Under the pieces are notes generated by a model that did no database searches, had not been told where the DNA came from, and saw only the letters and a list, made by a program, of their open reading frames with translations. From positions 10,130,101 through 10,194,100 of the forward strand of contig JAJEKV010000015.1 in the NCBI GenBank assembly GCA_021234155.1: 64,000 nucleotides of DNA, given 5' to 3'. Made by a program: the position numbers and the translations under genes. Position 1 is the stretch's first letter; the number at the start of each line of letters is the position of its first letter. This DNA is from Isoetes taiwanensis (lineage: Eukaryota; Streptophyta; Lycopodiopsida; Isoetales; Isoetaceae). Positions 8,951 through 20,215 of the stretch are shown piece by piece.

Positions 8951-11900
8951 AAGCCAGTTCTTGCACAGTTAAAACCCCGTCGAGAAGAGATTTTGAGAGG
9001 AAAAACCGTGCGCTGTGTCGGCCTGCTAATAAGCTGTGCTAATCATATAAAATGCGAAACATCCCAATATATCTGATGATGCACCAGTAGTGCCTAGTCG
9101 GTGAATGACCGGTGAGGAGCAAAATTATCAGCAGTCCGATTACCTCACGGATGTATGACCCGAGAACGTCTTGGCGGTGTGTTCATCGGCAAATCTGAAC
9201 ACGTCGGCCGTACTAAGGCGATATCGGCCCGGATCGTGGCTTATTTGGGCAACTCACGGAAAGTGTGAGACTCATCCTCAATGGCACGTTTAATGATGTA
9301 ATGAGGCACAATCTGGCGAATCCCCAATCCACGCGTCTCGATCTTGAAGATGGTGGGCACTGTCTTGAATGGAGGCAATGATGCAGCAGCTTTTCGGGGG
9401 CGGTAGGAAAGACGGTAAAATTTCCATGGGCCCAGACTATGGGTTAATATCATATGTAAGGCCATTTTGACCTGCTCAAGGCAATGGGGTCGAACATGAG
9501 AAACAAGCATCTAGGTACTCCATGGTAATCCGCGATCGTATTGCGCCGGTGTCGCATCATTATCTGCCCGTTCATCTGGCCGAACCAGCAGTCTCTTACC
9601 CTCAACGGGCCTAAAGCGGCTAGCGGACTCATGGCCTGATGTAAGCTGGGAATGGGAGCGAGCATCACCCATGTAACCGCTACGAAAATAGGCGATGTCA
9701 ATGTCTATCAAGAACGCCGGCGAAGCGGCAGAATCGGACTCTGGCGAGAATGCGATAGGGGTGAAGGAACCACCAAGTGCGGAGTGCGAAATGCTATGCA
9801 CTGCTCCAAGTCGTTCAGTGCATGAAAGGCAATGGGCCCCAAACTCTCGACCATTCTGGAAGGGCCGGCTCGACCCGGTGCGAGCGGATGTGGTATTAAG
9901 CACAATCATATAGCTCTGCTGGTAGTATTCGCATGGCATAAAGCTTTCGGCTAACATCACATAGCGGATAGAGCATATCAGCCCAGGCGAGGAGAACTCC
10001 ACCCTAAATTACTTATACAGGTGAAATGGCGTCCGGTATCCCGATATGAGTCACCGAGGAGGCATGGGGTAACGTGAAAGAGGATATGAGAACCACCACA
10101 CAGTCTTGGCGGATTAGTGGCGCGTAATACGTAGCGACAAAATGTGTCTAGGGCATCGAGGTGGTACTATAACTTAAGGGTGTGGGCAATGAGCTAACAT
10201 CGTCGCATAGATGGTGGCGGATGACCTGGATGCAAAAGGCTGTATACCATCCCCATCTTCGATAAGCGGGGCTCCTAAGCTGATCAATGTAGAAGGCCAA
10301 AAAGTGTTAAGCGAGAGGGCAACCTAGGACCGTCTCTTTGAGTAAGATAGCAGCCCGTCGGTGCAAATCTGTAAAACAACTCTCATACTAACTGTATATG
10401 GCGTGCACCGCACTGACGTGAGGAGCCGATTGGCATGATCTATTACCGAAGCTTTCGGGGGCCGTATCAAAAGCCTTCACCGAAGTCCTAAGCGACAATA
10501 CAAGTCCGACGATGATTAGAACGTCTTCAATCGGTGCCAGCGGTAAAGATATGGTCAATCGTTGGTGGCCGGGTCGAAGAAACCTACTGTGTGAGAACTC
10601 GCACATCCCGTATACCTCGCCCAGTAGTCAAAATTGCCTTTCTTTCGAATGCCGATAGCGGTTTGTAAAATCACTTGGCGGAAGCTGACCATGATGCGTC
10701 CGGTAATTGGCGGTTGATGTGGAATTAAGCCGCCTTGTGAATGGGAACAACTACGCTTGTGGTCGGTGTGGAAATTATCGCAATGCTCGTTGAAGCAGGG
10801 GTAGTGAGGACCCGGCACAGCGGTATACGCCCACTTGATATTCGACTGCATACCATCGAGTCAGCTGCCCTTCCCATTAGCTAGCGTTGCGGGCCTCCTC
10901 AACATCCTCGTCCGAGAACCAATGAGAGACCTCTTTATTAGGGGTATGGCGTCTGTACGTCCACTGGCGGAGTCATTTTAAATCTTATTCCCGCTGCCGT
11001 TGTAGGTATCCCCACAGTAGAACTGAAGGCGGCAGCCGAAGCGCTCTGCGCCAAAAGGTTCGAGGATAGCGAGTGTCAATGAGGCGAACATCTCCCACGA
11101 TGGCAGCAAGGTACCGCTGTGTCATGTAGGATGAAGCTGATGCTTGTCAATCAGTAACTTTACTGAATTTTCGGATCGAATGTGGCCAATTTTGCTAAAC
11201 TGCGTTCTTCTGGTGATCCGCCATCAAACCATCGGTTCGCGAGGAGATATTCGCGATACTGTGGCCCGGCGAAGTCTGCTTAAGCCTGTCTGCTTTGCAT
11301 CGAAGTAATAGCCGAAGTCGGCTAGTGCATCCTGCTTTGCTCTAGTCGCGGAGAATGCGGAAATTGCAGGAGCGTCCGCGAGCATCTACGTAGTCCCTCT
11401 GCACCCGCTCATAATCGAGTCTCAAAGCGAGGGCGGCGAGGGCTGGCGTAGTGGGGATTGGCATTTCATGAAGCGAGTCAAATAAAGTGGGAAGGTGATC
11501 TGGAATTAAGGCCTCCTCATCCCATTTATCGTACCGGAAGCGGCGATAGGAATCTATCTTAACATAACTTCTAAAGCACATAGTCCACCACACTAGACCC
11601 ACCTCCCCACGTTATCACAATACGCATGTACACTGCGAGAATCAGACCCTTTATGAAAGCCATTGCAAATTATCAAGTCAAAATGCCACATAGCGGGAGC
11701 AATTATGCGCCGCTGGTGACACAGGCGTCATCAGGCGGCGATGGCGAGGCTACTACTGAAGTATTGCGGGGACATCGTGTTGAGAGATCCGTCATAGAAC
11801 GCTCTATCTGTCGATTACGTTGAAAATCTCCAAGAAGGACGACCCTGCAAAGCTAGCGATCTTCTTTGTATCATCATATAGATCGTATCTGGGTCATATC

Positions 11901-13945
11901 GCATCCGGGGAATTGCGTGCGATAGAAGAGTCTTTATACTGCGTGAAATAACAGTGACCAGAAAAAGGGTTGCCACTGGTATTATGCACACGAACCAGTC
12001 ACAGGTTGTATGCAATCTTCTGGAGGAGTAACGAATGTACCAAAGTTGTAGGTAGTAGCCACTCCACCATGACCGTACATCTGTCACAATTGAAGACGAG
12101 AAATGTTGGTAACCGGCAAATCGGTGCTTTATTGCCAGCATGCTCCAATATCTCCATAGGGAAGATGAGATCCATCATTTTGCCGCGAATTCGGTATCCC
12201 CTTCGCCGGAAGCCTCGACAATTCCATGAGACCACGGTACAATTCCTATTTGTATGCGGCCGAGGGATGGTATCGCATGACACAATTAAGCCGGGGAAGA
12301 CGGGGAAGCGGTAGTGAAAATAGATGGAGCTGGAAGACATGTATTTGAGAACGTGGAGCTGTGAGCGGGAAGTAAGGCTTGAGAGGCCGTGGTAGTAAAG
12401 CGAAGCGAGGCAGCGTCGCATTTGTGGTTGGGAGCTCACGAAAGTGCAGCGATAGCGAAATTTTGTCGGAAAATGTGCATCGCCTCGGAGCAATCCTATG
12501 ACACCCCACGATGGCGATCTCACGATACGACAATCATCTGCGTGCCTCTGTTGCAGGTGTGAGGTCAGTCCGCGATACGGATATCCCCTTCAACGCTCCT
12601 TTGGCGCCAATATGGCATCGCACTTTGTGCATCGCAACGATAGATATGACAATGCAGTCCGCGGCGGCTGAAGCCCATCTTAGGAGCTTTCTCGAGAAAT
12701 GTAAATGGCCGGGAGAATGTCATCCCGATCGAGAATGTGTTCCGGATGTTGTGGTGAAGACTCTCCCCTGGCGTGCGGCATGCCTCGAACTGCAGTTGTG
12801 GCCTCTTCGCTGCGCTCACGGAGTTACTGCGGGTCCAAAGATGGCCGAAGGCGAGATCACCATCTTTGGGGGTGGTGGTGGTGGTGGGATGGTGGAGTAT
12901 TTGGAGTGTGGTAGGATGGTGATGGAGTGGGTACGGAGGCCCGGCTGAGTCATGAGGCGTGGCGCGGTGATGGGCGTGGCGGGGATAAGCCCGGTGAGCA
13001 GCGTTCTAGATCCGATGATGGAACCACAATCTTCGCAGGCTTTGCTCTTGGCCATCTGCCGCTGCTGCGGTGACTATGAACTTCGGTGAGGAGACCACTG
13101 GCTCTGTCGTGGATGGTTGCCCGCCCAGCCACAGACTCAATTTCACGATTAGCGAGGCGTGCTTTCGATTGACACCATGGTCGGTAGGAGCTTCTTTGTT
13201 CGATCTTACTACAAAGATCCGGTATGCGCAAAGAGCTGACTGTGCTCCCAGATACCGTAATTGGTGGCGCCTCTACCACCTCGGTAGGCCAGAGACGGTG
13301 ATCATCGTCTGCATTCGCGGCTCCCTCTTTGTGTCATGGTGTCGGAGTGATGAACCGCGAGTCTAGAAGCGGGCCCGCATGTCGGTGACCTCTGCTGGCT
13401 TCTTTGCGCATTTCGAAGTGTACCGAGGCCAGGCCATCTTCCACAGCATCGCGGCGATGCGGGTCTCCAAAAGCTGTGATCACCGAGTTCTGGCCTATAG
13501 ACCCCGGTTGCCTTTTAGCAGGCACATGGGATGTAGAGAGGACTCCATCTCCAGCGCCATGCGACCCGGCCCGGAACTGTTATATCAATCTGAGCCTTTG
13601 TTAGCCTCCATTCCGGCGGCGTGGCTCAATTCTGTAGAGGAGTTCCTATGTAGATGCAGGCAATTAATCCCTTCGGCACAGGCGGCCTCGTGAGAGACCT
13701 TAGCCTTAGCGAAACCTCCCTTCTTCATGGAGGGATGACTCTCCCCAATCCATGATGATAGTGCGGTCAAGGACCGTTTGTCTGGCCAGACCCTGCGCCT
13801 TAGAGTTTCAGGCGAGCCCATCTTCTGTGTATGACTCCCAAAGTTTGAGGATCTCGGCTGGAAAGGAGTGCCTAAATTGGTGAAGGACTCAAGAGCAGCA
13901 GGCCGGAGCACCTTTTGAGCTGATCAACGGAAACCCTAGAGGTAA
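8951..13945. other. CpG-rich, GC-richer block with no recognised gene
   Basis: CpG and balanced GC are much commoner here than in the flanking DNA. Frames of 60-174 codons are open on both strands (longest about 11999-12523 and 9511-10002, both minus), but none shows a known domain, and they overlap each other. A (GGT)n tract at about 12870-12890 gives a proline run on the minus strand. An old plant sequence normally loses CpG through methylation, so this block may be a more recent arrival or lightly methylated. Origin unknown. Confidence 0.45.
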
Positions 13946-14316
13946 TTGGGCGGGGGTGTCGATGTAACGTTTCGCGAGCCGACAACGCACGGAGTAGAGT
14001 GCCCACCACCTTTGACTTTGGCTTTGACTTTGACCTCATACTTGCTTCTCATAAGTCTTTCCAGCTTTGTACAACCGCGACACCGGCAACATGCCTTTGC
14101 TCTAATCGCCTTTGCTTCTCGCGTTAGAATAGAACATCACTCACAATTATTGCATACCAACTACAGCGAAGAGGTTTAGGAGCTCCAAAGTCACGAGGGT
14201 CTGGTACGCCTCAAGGGTGCTAGAATCCCGGTTTGGGGGACTGGAAGCGGGTGGAGTGCCTTTTGGGGGAGTTTGGGGTTTGGGTCTAGAGATTGTAAAC
14301 CTAAGGAAAGCGAGAA
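13946..14316. other. Edge of the CpG-rich block, unassigned
   Basis: It contains a (TTTGACTTTGGC)-like run, TTTGACTTTGGCTTTGACTT, at about 14010-14034. No gene was recognised. Confidence 0.3.
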
Positions 14317-14341
14317 AAGGAAGGAAGGAAGGAAGGAAGGG
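14317..14341. repeat. (GGAA)n microsatellite
   Basis: Six copies of GGAA/AAGG. The flanks do not match those of the two SINE-associated GGAA tracts at 8867 and 31545. Confidence 0.9.
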
Positions 14342-15281
14342 CAATCAAGAGAGGTCTATGCAAAAGGAGTGAAGGCTAGAGAAGAGGAGAGTGAAGCATT
14401 TGTGAAAGAGACAGCGGCAAGGAATGCAGAAAGGGGCCGCCCTCTTTTCTCTGCTCTTGGCACGGCTGTGACATCAAATTCGTTCAAGATCTTGTTCTGG
14501 TTGCTAATAGGGATTTTGGTTTCCTGTATAATTCAGATTTTCCTTTTACCTGTCTGTGAATTGATGATTCTTGGAGCTTCTTCATGGCCGTCTCTTCAGC
14601 CCAAACGATTCTTCCACTAACGTGGACTTATTCTAATGCGTCTGCTCTGGGTAGGCATAGTGATTTCCCTGAAGATAACAAAGACTTAGAACAGGTTTCC
14701 AGTAGCCCAAGATTCTTGTTTCTTAGTTATTCCATCTGTACATGTGATCTAGGGCTGAGCGGATCTTGGGGTCTTCTTTGTTTGTTGTAAAGCGGAGTGT
14801 GCTTATTCTGTAGTAACAGGGGTGAGAAGAAGAGATTTTACGAGGTAAGAAGCCGAGAAGAAGATGTTCAGAAGCCGCCCGCGATAAATTTCTTATAACT
14901 ATAATAATCGAGATTATGGTAGGCTAGAACCTATTATATGGACCATTAAGGAAAAAGACATTATATTATGCGTGAAAGGTGATGCATTCATGACAAACAC
15001 ATTCTGTCGCACGGGACAAAAGGTAAATTTCATTATGATAAACATTTGAGCAAAAATTCGACGGCAACTTTGAAACGGTGCATGGGGAGGGAGTTTTTGA
15101 TCCTCATCTCCTTCGAATTTTCTCCACGATTTGAGTTCAGGCCGAGAATATTGCTGTAGTGGAATCAAGCAATGGCAATTTTATTTTTTTTGAGGGAGGC
15201 ACTTCCGGTGAAAAAGAAGGCGTAAACGATGCGATGGAATCTCACCTCGGTAATGCATATCGACTTATCAATGCTTGGGGA
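14342..15281. other. Unassigned sequence upstream of the copia 5' LTR
   Basis: Short frames on both strands without resemblance. One plus frame (about 14584-14790) is hydrophobic but has no context supporting a gene. Confidence 0.3.
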
Positions 15282-15601
15282 TGCATTGGAAAAGCAAAAA
15301 AGGTTCTTGACCCTTTGGATATTTCTTTTACGGTTATGCTAATTGTGTTCCTTACGATTTATCTTTAAAACCCAAAGCCCGGTTCCCTTAAGTTACTTTC
15401 GGTTGCCCAGATTGATGCGAGTTCACATTTTTTAAGGCTTATGGTACAGCCTAAGATCATGTTGTTGTGATGTATAAAACATTGTGTGGATCCTACGTTT
15501 AATCTACCAAAGTTTGAATGCAATAAGGTTCGGGTTCTTTCTGCAGTATTCACATATCTGCATACGTTCTCTTATTGCCTGCATTATTCTTAATAACTTC
15601 A
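15282..15601 (+). repeat. 5' LTR of the copia element
   Basis: It starts TGCATTGGAAAAGC and ends near CTTCA. It shares long blocks with 19473-19785: GGTTCTTGACCCTTTGGATA, TTCTTTTACGGTTATGCTAA, ACATTGTGTGGATCCT and ATACGTTCTCTTATT. Confidence 0.88.
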
Positions 15602-16407
15602 ATGAGTTGTAAAGCCCACATGTGCTTTAAATTCCGTTGCCTATTCTTTAATTCTGCCTTATGCGGTCCTTCTATCTCATCACCCTTCTCACGAACTTTG
15701 GCTATGGAAGACACTAGGAACTATCTACGCTACGAGATAGGCGCATGATCCATCGTTTCTCTGGTAAAATTTTTCAGCTCTGGAAATGGAGGATGCAAGT
15801 AATGATCTTGAGATCGGAGGCTCACAGGATGTGTAGTGCACCGCAATCATTTCCCGCTCAATGATGGTGATGTGGATGAATCGAGGCTCGATTCTTTGTT
15901 AATGGCGAGAGATCCGAAAGGCTTCGATTTATTGATAGCTAGCCTTGATGATATCCTGCAAGGATTGTGAAAGAGCTCGGAGCAGCGAGCTATCAATAAG
16001 AATCTCCCGACTTATATGAATCTGCTGCTAGCGGCAATGCGGCGAGTCTTCGAGAGGCGACTCTATAGACTCAACTTTACGAAGGAGATTTACTTTTCGA
16101 GTACGTACGTAAGATGAAAAGACATGCTTCGATGATGCAGTATTACTTGCTTGGAGAATCGATGAGAGACGAGAAGGTTGCATGTTGCTCAACGGCCCCA
16201 AATCCTATGGCGGCACGGTAATCTCTCTTGAGGGTAAGGCAGTGTCTACACATTTGAAAGCGACCTACGAGAGAATCAAAATTGAGTCTCTAAAGGCGAG
16301 AACAACAATCTTCGTCCTCCGCGGCGATTTGATGCTAGAGACACTTTCGAAGAAATCCCCTAAAGATGCTTTCCGGAAATCAAGGAAAAGTGAAAGAAGT
16401 TTACATT

Positions 16408-16450
16408 TACAGGTGTCAAAGAAGGACACTTGGCGAGATTGTCGAGCATC
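16408..16450 (+). pseudogene. Copia gag zinc knuckle remnant
   Basis: RCQ...KEGHLARDCRA can be read across one frameshift, which is the CX2CX4HX4C knuckle of copia gag with the first Cys region decayed. Upstream (about 15770-16400) is the rest of a broken gag. Confidence 0.6.
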
Positions 16451-17580
16451 GCACCCGGTTACAAAATCGAATCTTGAAGAAGCGGTAATATAGCCGTGAT
16501 TATCCTGCATGCTTGCACTCCAGCGAGAAATACTATCTGGAGACCCGTTTGGTTCTGTAGATGCAGGAGCAGCTTTGTCACATGACTCCTATTGAAAAGA
16601 TCTTCATGATTATCAATCGCCAAGGAGGATAGAAGCATGCGCATAGAGGACAATCACCTTCCAGCATGCCAAAGGGAATTGGAGCGGTCAAAATCATGAC
16701 CGTCAGCATTCCTAAACTTCTCAGGGCGTCTTGCATGTGCCAATTTGCTAAGAACCTGCCTATCGTAAGTAAGATCGATGCATGGCTCATTGTCTCATTT
16801 GGAAACAGGCTTTTGTCACATTGAAATTCATACGAGAGAAGTCATTCTCGCGGCACTAGACAGGTAACCTCTATCAAATTGCAAATGTTTTTGAGGGAAG
16901 CTAATCACAGGCGAATACCCCTCAAGCTCTATATGGCATTCTAGAGTTAGTCATATCTCATCACTGCACGTATCCTCACTTGATTCACAAAGAAGTACTT
17001 ACCCGCAAATCATCTTCGATCTTGCCTTGCGATCATTGTCTTAGAACAGGTCTTTCGTGCCTCTTTCCTGCCTCGATTAGAGACATCGGGAACTCTTGAG
17101 ATTCTCCATGTTCCTTATTGTGGTCAATCAAGCCTCCAACTCGCAAGAGCCCGTTACTTTATGTGTTGATCCTAGATGACCTTCTAGAAGACACTTTGTG
17201 TATATATTTACACAACAAAGTGAAGCCTTCACACACTTCCAGTTTTCTTCTTGAAGCGGAGAAGATCTCTGAGGGAACAAGTTAACTATCCTTGAAGTGA
17301 TGGAGTGGGAATTCACATCCAATGCCCTTCAAGATTTACGTGAGAGAGGAATTGACTCCCGAGGTAATAGCCCACACACTGAACAAAGATATATGGCGGT
17401 AGGCGTGCAAGCGGAGCATTATTGAGATGGCAGGGCATGCTCCGGTCTTTCGACAAGTTCAGTGAGATGCAAGGGAGAACATTCTCAACTGCCCGTTATC
17501 GTCTGCATCGAGGCTCCTCACGATGGTATCAACAATCAGTATGGGAAGTTTGGTCAAGAAGATCTGTAAGTCTCAAGCAC

Positions 17581-17670
17581 AAAGTTTTTGGTTGTCTTGC
17601 TTTTGCACTTGCTCTCCCTCAACCCAAATTTTCTGCCAAATCCAGGCTGCATGTTTATTGGCTCTTTGCC
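17581..17670 (+). pseudogene. Copia integrase C-terminal remnant
   Basis: KVFGCLAFALALPQPKFSAK resembles the FGCLAY...K...K sequence that follows the copia integrase core. It lies in the expected place between gag and reverse transcriptase. Confidence 0.7.
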
Positions 17671-18000
17671 TGTGGGAGAAGCCTATAGGCTGTTGATCTT
17701 CATCAGAGAGAACTCTACTTATCCCCTTTGCTCATGCATCCTTCAATGAATTTGAATCACCGCTTTCATCACAAATCCTCCACCCTGCGTTCATCTTTGC
17801 TTGAGAAGAAGTTTAGGCATGGCACGGTCTTTCCTCGACCTGGGGTGCCAGCGTTATCAAGACGTGGTCTCTGCAGTGCTGTAATGTATGCAAACCACTG
17901 TGAGAAATGAAGACCTCGTATGGATGAAATTATGTATTCATACCTTTGAACAATACATTGAACCGGCATCCTATGGAGTTAGCCATACTTACCCACGAAA

Positions 18001-18700
18001 ATCCCAATGGATGAAAGCCATGAAAGAAGAATATGCCTCCAATCCTTGAAGGCTAAGACTTGGAGTATTGTCCCCGGACGCATAAAATCCTCTGTGGTTG
18101 GGTCTAGATGGATCTTCAAGCTAAATATAACTCTATTTGGAGAGAAATATCTCGATTCAAAGCACGCTTTGTTGCAAAACTGACCAAATTCTGGAATTGA
18201 CTTTGTCCGGACATATGCCCGGTAGCGAATGACTTCAATTCGAGTTTTGCTTACTCATGCCAGCAAAACGATAATATCCATCAATTAGATGTAACCAATG
18301 CCTTTTTACATGAAGTCTTGCTAAACGATCTACATTGAACAGCAGAAGGGTTTGCTATTAGCTTTCGATACCAGAATGCAATGCGTACTGCACAAAGCCC
18401 AGCATATTAGACAAAGCCCTACGTCTGCGTGGTGTAAATCCACCAGACTTTAACTTCGATCTTCTTTCACTCCTACCCATGCGGATCCATGATAATTCAC
18501 CTATGTTTGTATATGCTATATTGATGATCTTCTCGTATTCGCGGCAAATGAGAAGGATCGATACGAAATCCCGGCTTCAAACCAACTTTAGAATGAAAGA
18601 TCTCGGACAAATTATACTTTCTTGGCATAGAAATCTCCTATGATCCAGTCAAATGGGACTTTATCCATGAAGCGGATAAATACACCGGACCTTGATCCCA
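18001..18700 (+). pseudogene. Copia reverse transcriptase remnant
   Basis: Motifs in order: WMKAMKEEY near 18005, VVGSRWIFKLK near 18100, QLDVTNAFLHEVL near 18280-18320, and YIDDLLVFA near 18515-18545 (the catalytic Y-x-D-D of copia RT). The frames are broken several times. Confidence 0.88.
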
Positions 18701-18749
18701 CAATCTTGGCCTCTCGATTGTCACCGGTGAAAACACCCATGGGAAACTA

Positions 18750-19360
18750 ATGCGTCTCTGCTCCCAAGCGACCCGGTTGTTCCCCAAACATGCGATATTT
18801 TGTGATAATTATAGAAGTATTATTGGGTCATTAACTGCTGACCCTAACCATAGAGCCGAGATGTCTCTTGTCATGCAAACTTCAGTCAATTCGGTCTCTC
18901 CAAAACAAACCCATTGTATTGCTCTCAAAGATGCCTCGAGGTATCTTCTTTGGCCCTTGACCTCTGGCATCATATCTGATGCGGATAATACTCTGAGAAT
19001 CTTCTTGGCTACTCGATTCGGTAGGCGGAAATCGCGTGATGAACTTCCGCCGAGTTATGCATTCATTCTTCTTGAGGCGTCATCGATTGGGAAATGCACT
19101 AGCGAAATGTGTAGCTCGATCTACAAGCGAAGGTACATTACGCCTTTGGTCGCAGAAATGAAGGCGATCACGGATTCTACGGCAATTGTATATGGATTTA
19201 GAGCATACAGTTAAGCTCCGCTGATCATCTTAAGTGATAACCGAGGCATTACTCATCCAGCAGGTCATGCTCGAATGAAGCATGTTGATATCAAATTTCA
19301 TATGGTTGGTATTTGGTTGAGGAAAAGGAAAGATCAAGGTTGATTATTGTTACCCGCGAA
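18750..19360 (+). pseudogene. Copia RNase H remnant
   Basis: A 154-codon open stretch (18750-19214) carries YRSIIGSL, then HCIALKDASRYLLWPLTSGI and an AEMKAITDST segment that corresponds to the TEAEY region. After it comes a HARMKHVDIKFHMVG stretch (19270-19310), the usual end of copia RNase H. Confidence 0.85.
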
Positions 19361-19472
19361 GACATGGGCTGCGGGCAGTATTAATAAGGCTCTTGCCAAT
19401 TTGAAGATGTGCAAAAATGGAACAGCTCGGAATGTTTTAGCCGGGCTCGGTGGTCACCGTACCTTTGAGGCG

Positions 19473-19785
19473 TGTTGGAAAAGCAAAAGGTTCTTGACCC
19501 TTTGGATATTTCTTTTACGGTTATGCTAATTGTGTTCCTTGATTTATCTTTGAAGCCAAAGCGGTTCCTTAAGTTACTTTCGGTTGCTTGAATTACTCTG
19601 AGTTCACGTTTTTAAAGGCTTAGCATGTTTGCTTTAAAGATCGTATTGTGATGTATGTAAAACATTGTGTGGATCCTGTTTAATCTACCAAAGTTTGAAT
19701 GCAATAGGTTCGGGTTCTTTTCTCACGAGTATTCCACATATCTCATACGTTCTCTTATTATACGCATTATTCTATTGTAACTTCA
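19473..19785 (+). repeat. 3' LTR of the copia element
   Basis: It starts TGTTGGAAAAGC and is closely similar to the 5' LTR over its whole length, with scattered substitutions and small indels. Confidence 0.88.
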
Positions 19786-20215
19786 ATAGATGCGTGGAAG
19801 CGCCCGGATATCTTCGGGGAGATCGTCAAGGCAAGTGGAATTACTTGCCTTCACGAAGATTTTCAATCCATTCATATCAAGAATAGCCGTCGCTATGCAA
19901 ACACAGCGTAGAATCGAGTTAGAAACGCCTTGGCGTCATGGAACAGAAGGGTCAGCCATTCTTGCTTCCCACAGAACGCGAGAATCGGTGGTAGCCTACG
20001 CAGCTCCGGTCTGGCGAGGTCAGGCTGGTAAAGCTTCTGCGTTCCACATAGCAAATCCGCATAGCCCAGTCCTACAGATTAAGAAAGGATTAGCGACCAC
20101 AAAGCGTGCAGTGGCAACAATTTTGACTTGATTTGTTTACTTTTGTTGTCGGTTGGATCCACCGCTATAGCCGGTCAAGGATGTTCCTGCAGCTGGAAAT
20201 AGAGGCGTCAACTAT
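19786..20215. other. Unassigned sequence between copia and satellite-like array
   Basis: There is a plus frame of 113 codons at 19790-20131 without recognisable domain. Nothing else was seen. Confidence 0.3.

Larger units (their letters stand above)
15282..19785 (+). mobile_element. Decayed Ty1/copia LTR retrotransposon
   Basis: Two similar LTRs enclose about 3.9 kb that reads, with many frameshifts and stops, in Ty1/copia order: gag with zinc knuckle, protease/integrase region, reverse transcriptase, RNase H. The order integrase before reverse transcriptase identifies copia and not gypsy. Length is about 4.5 kb, close to a normal plant copia element. No frame is long enough to be functional. 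The primer-binding site and polypurine tract are not clearly preserved, and no target-site duplication could be matched at the edges chosen here. Confidence 0.88.

Noticed and set aside
8951-13945. Bacterial contamination as source of the CpG-rich block
   Set aside because: There is no long uninterrupted ORF, no ribosome-binding-site/operon pattern and no recognised bacterial protein. The longest frames are under 175 codons on both strands.
14317-14341. Third SINE tail
   Set aside because: The flanking sequence does not match the other two GGAA-tailed copies.
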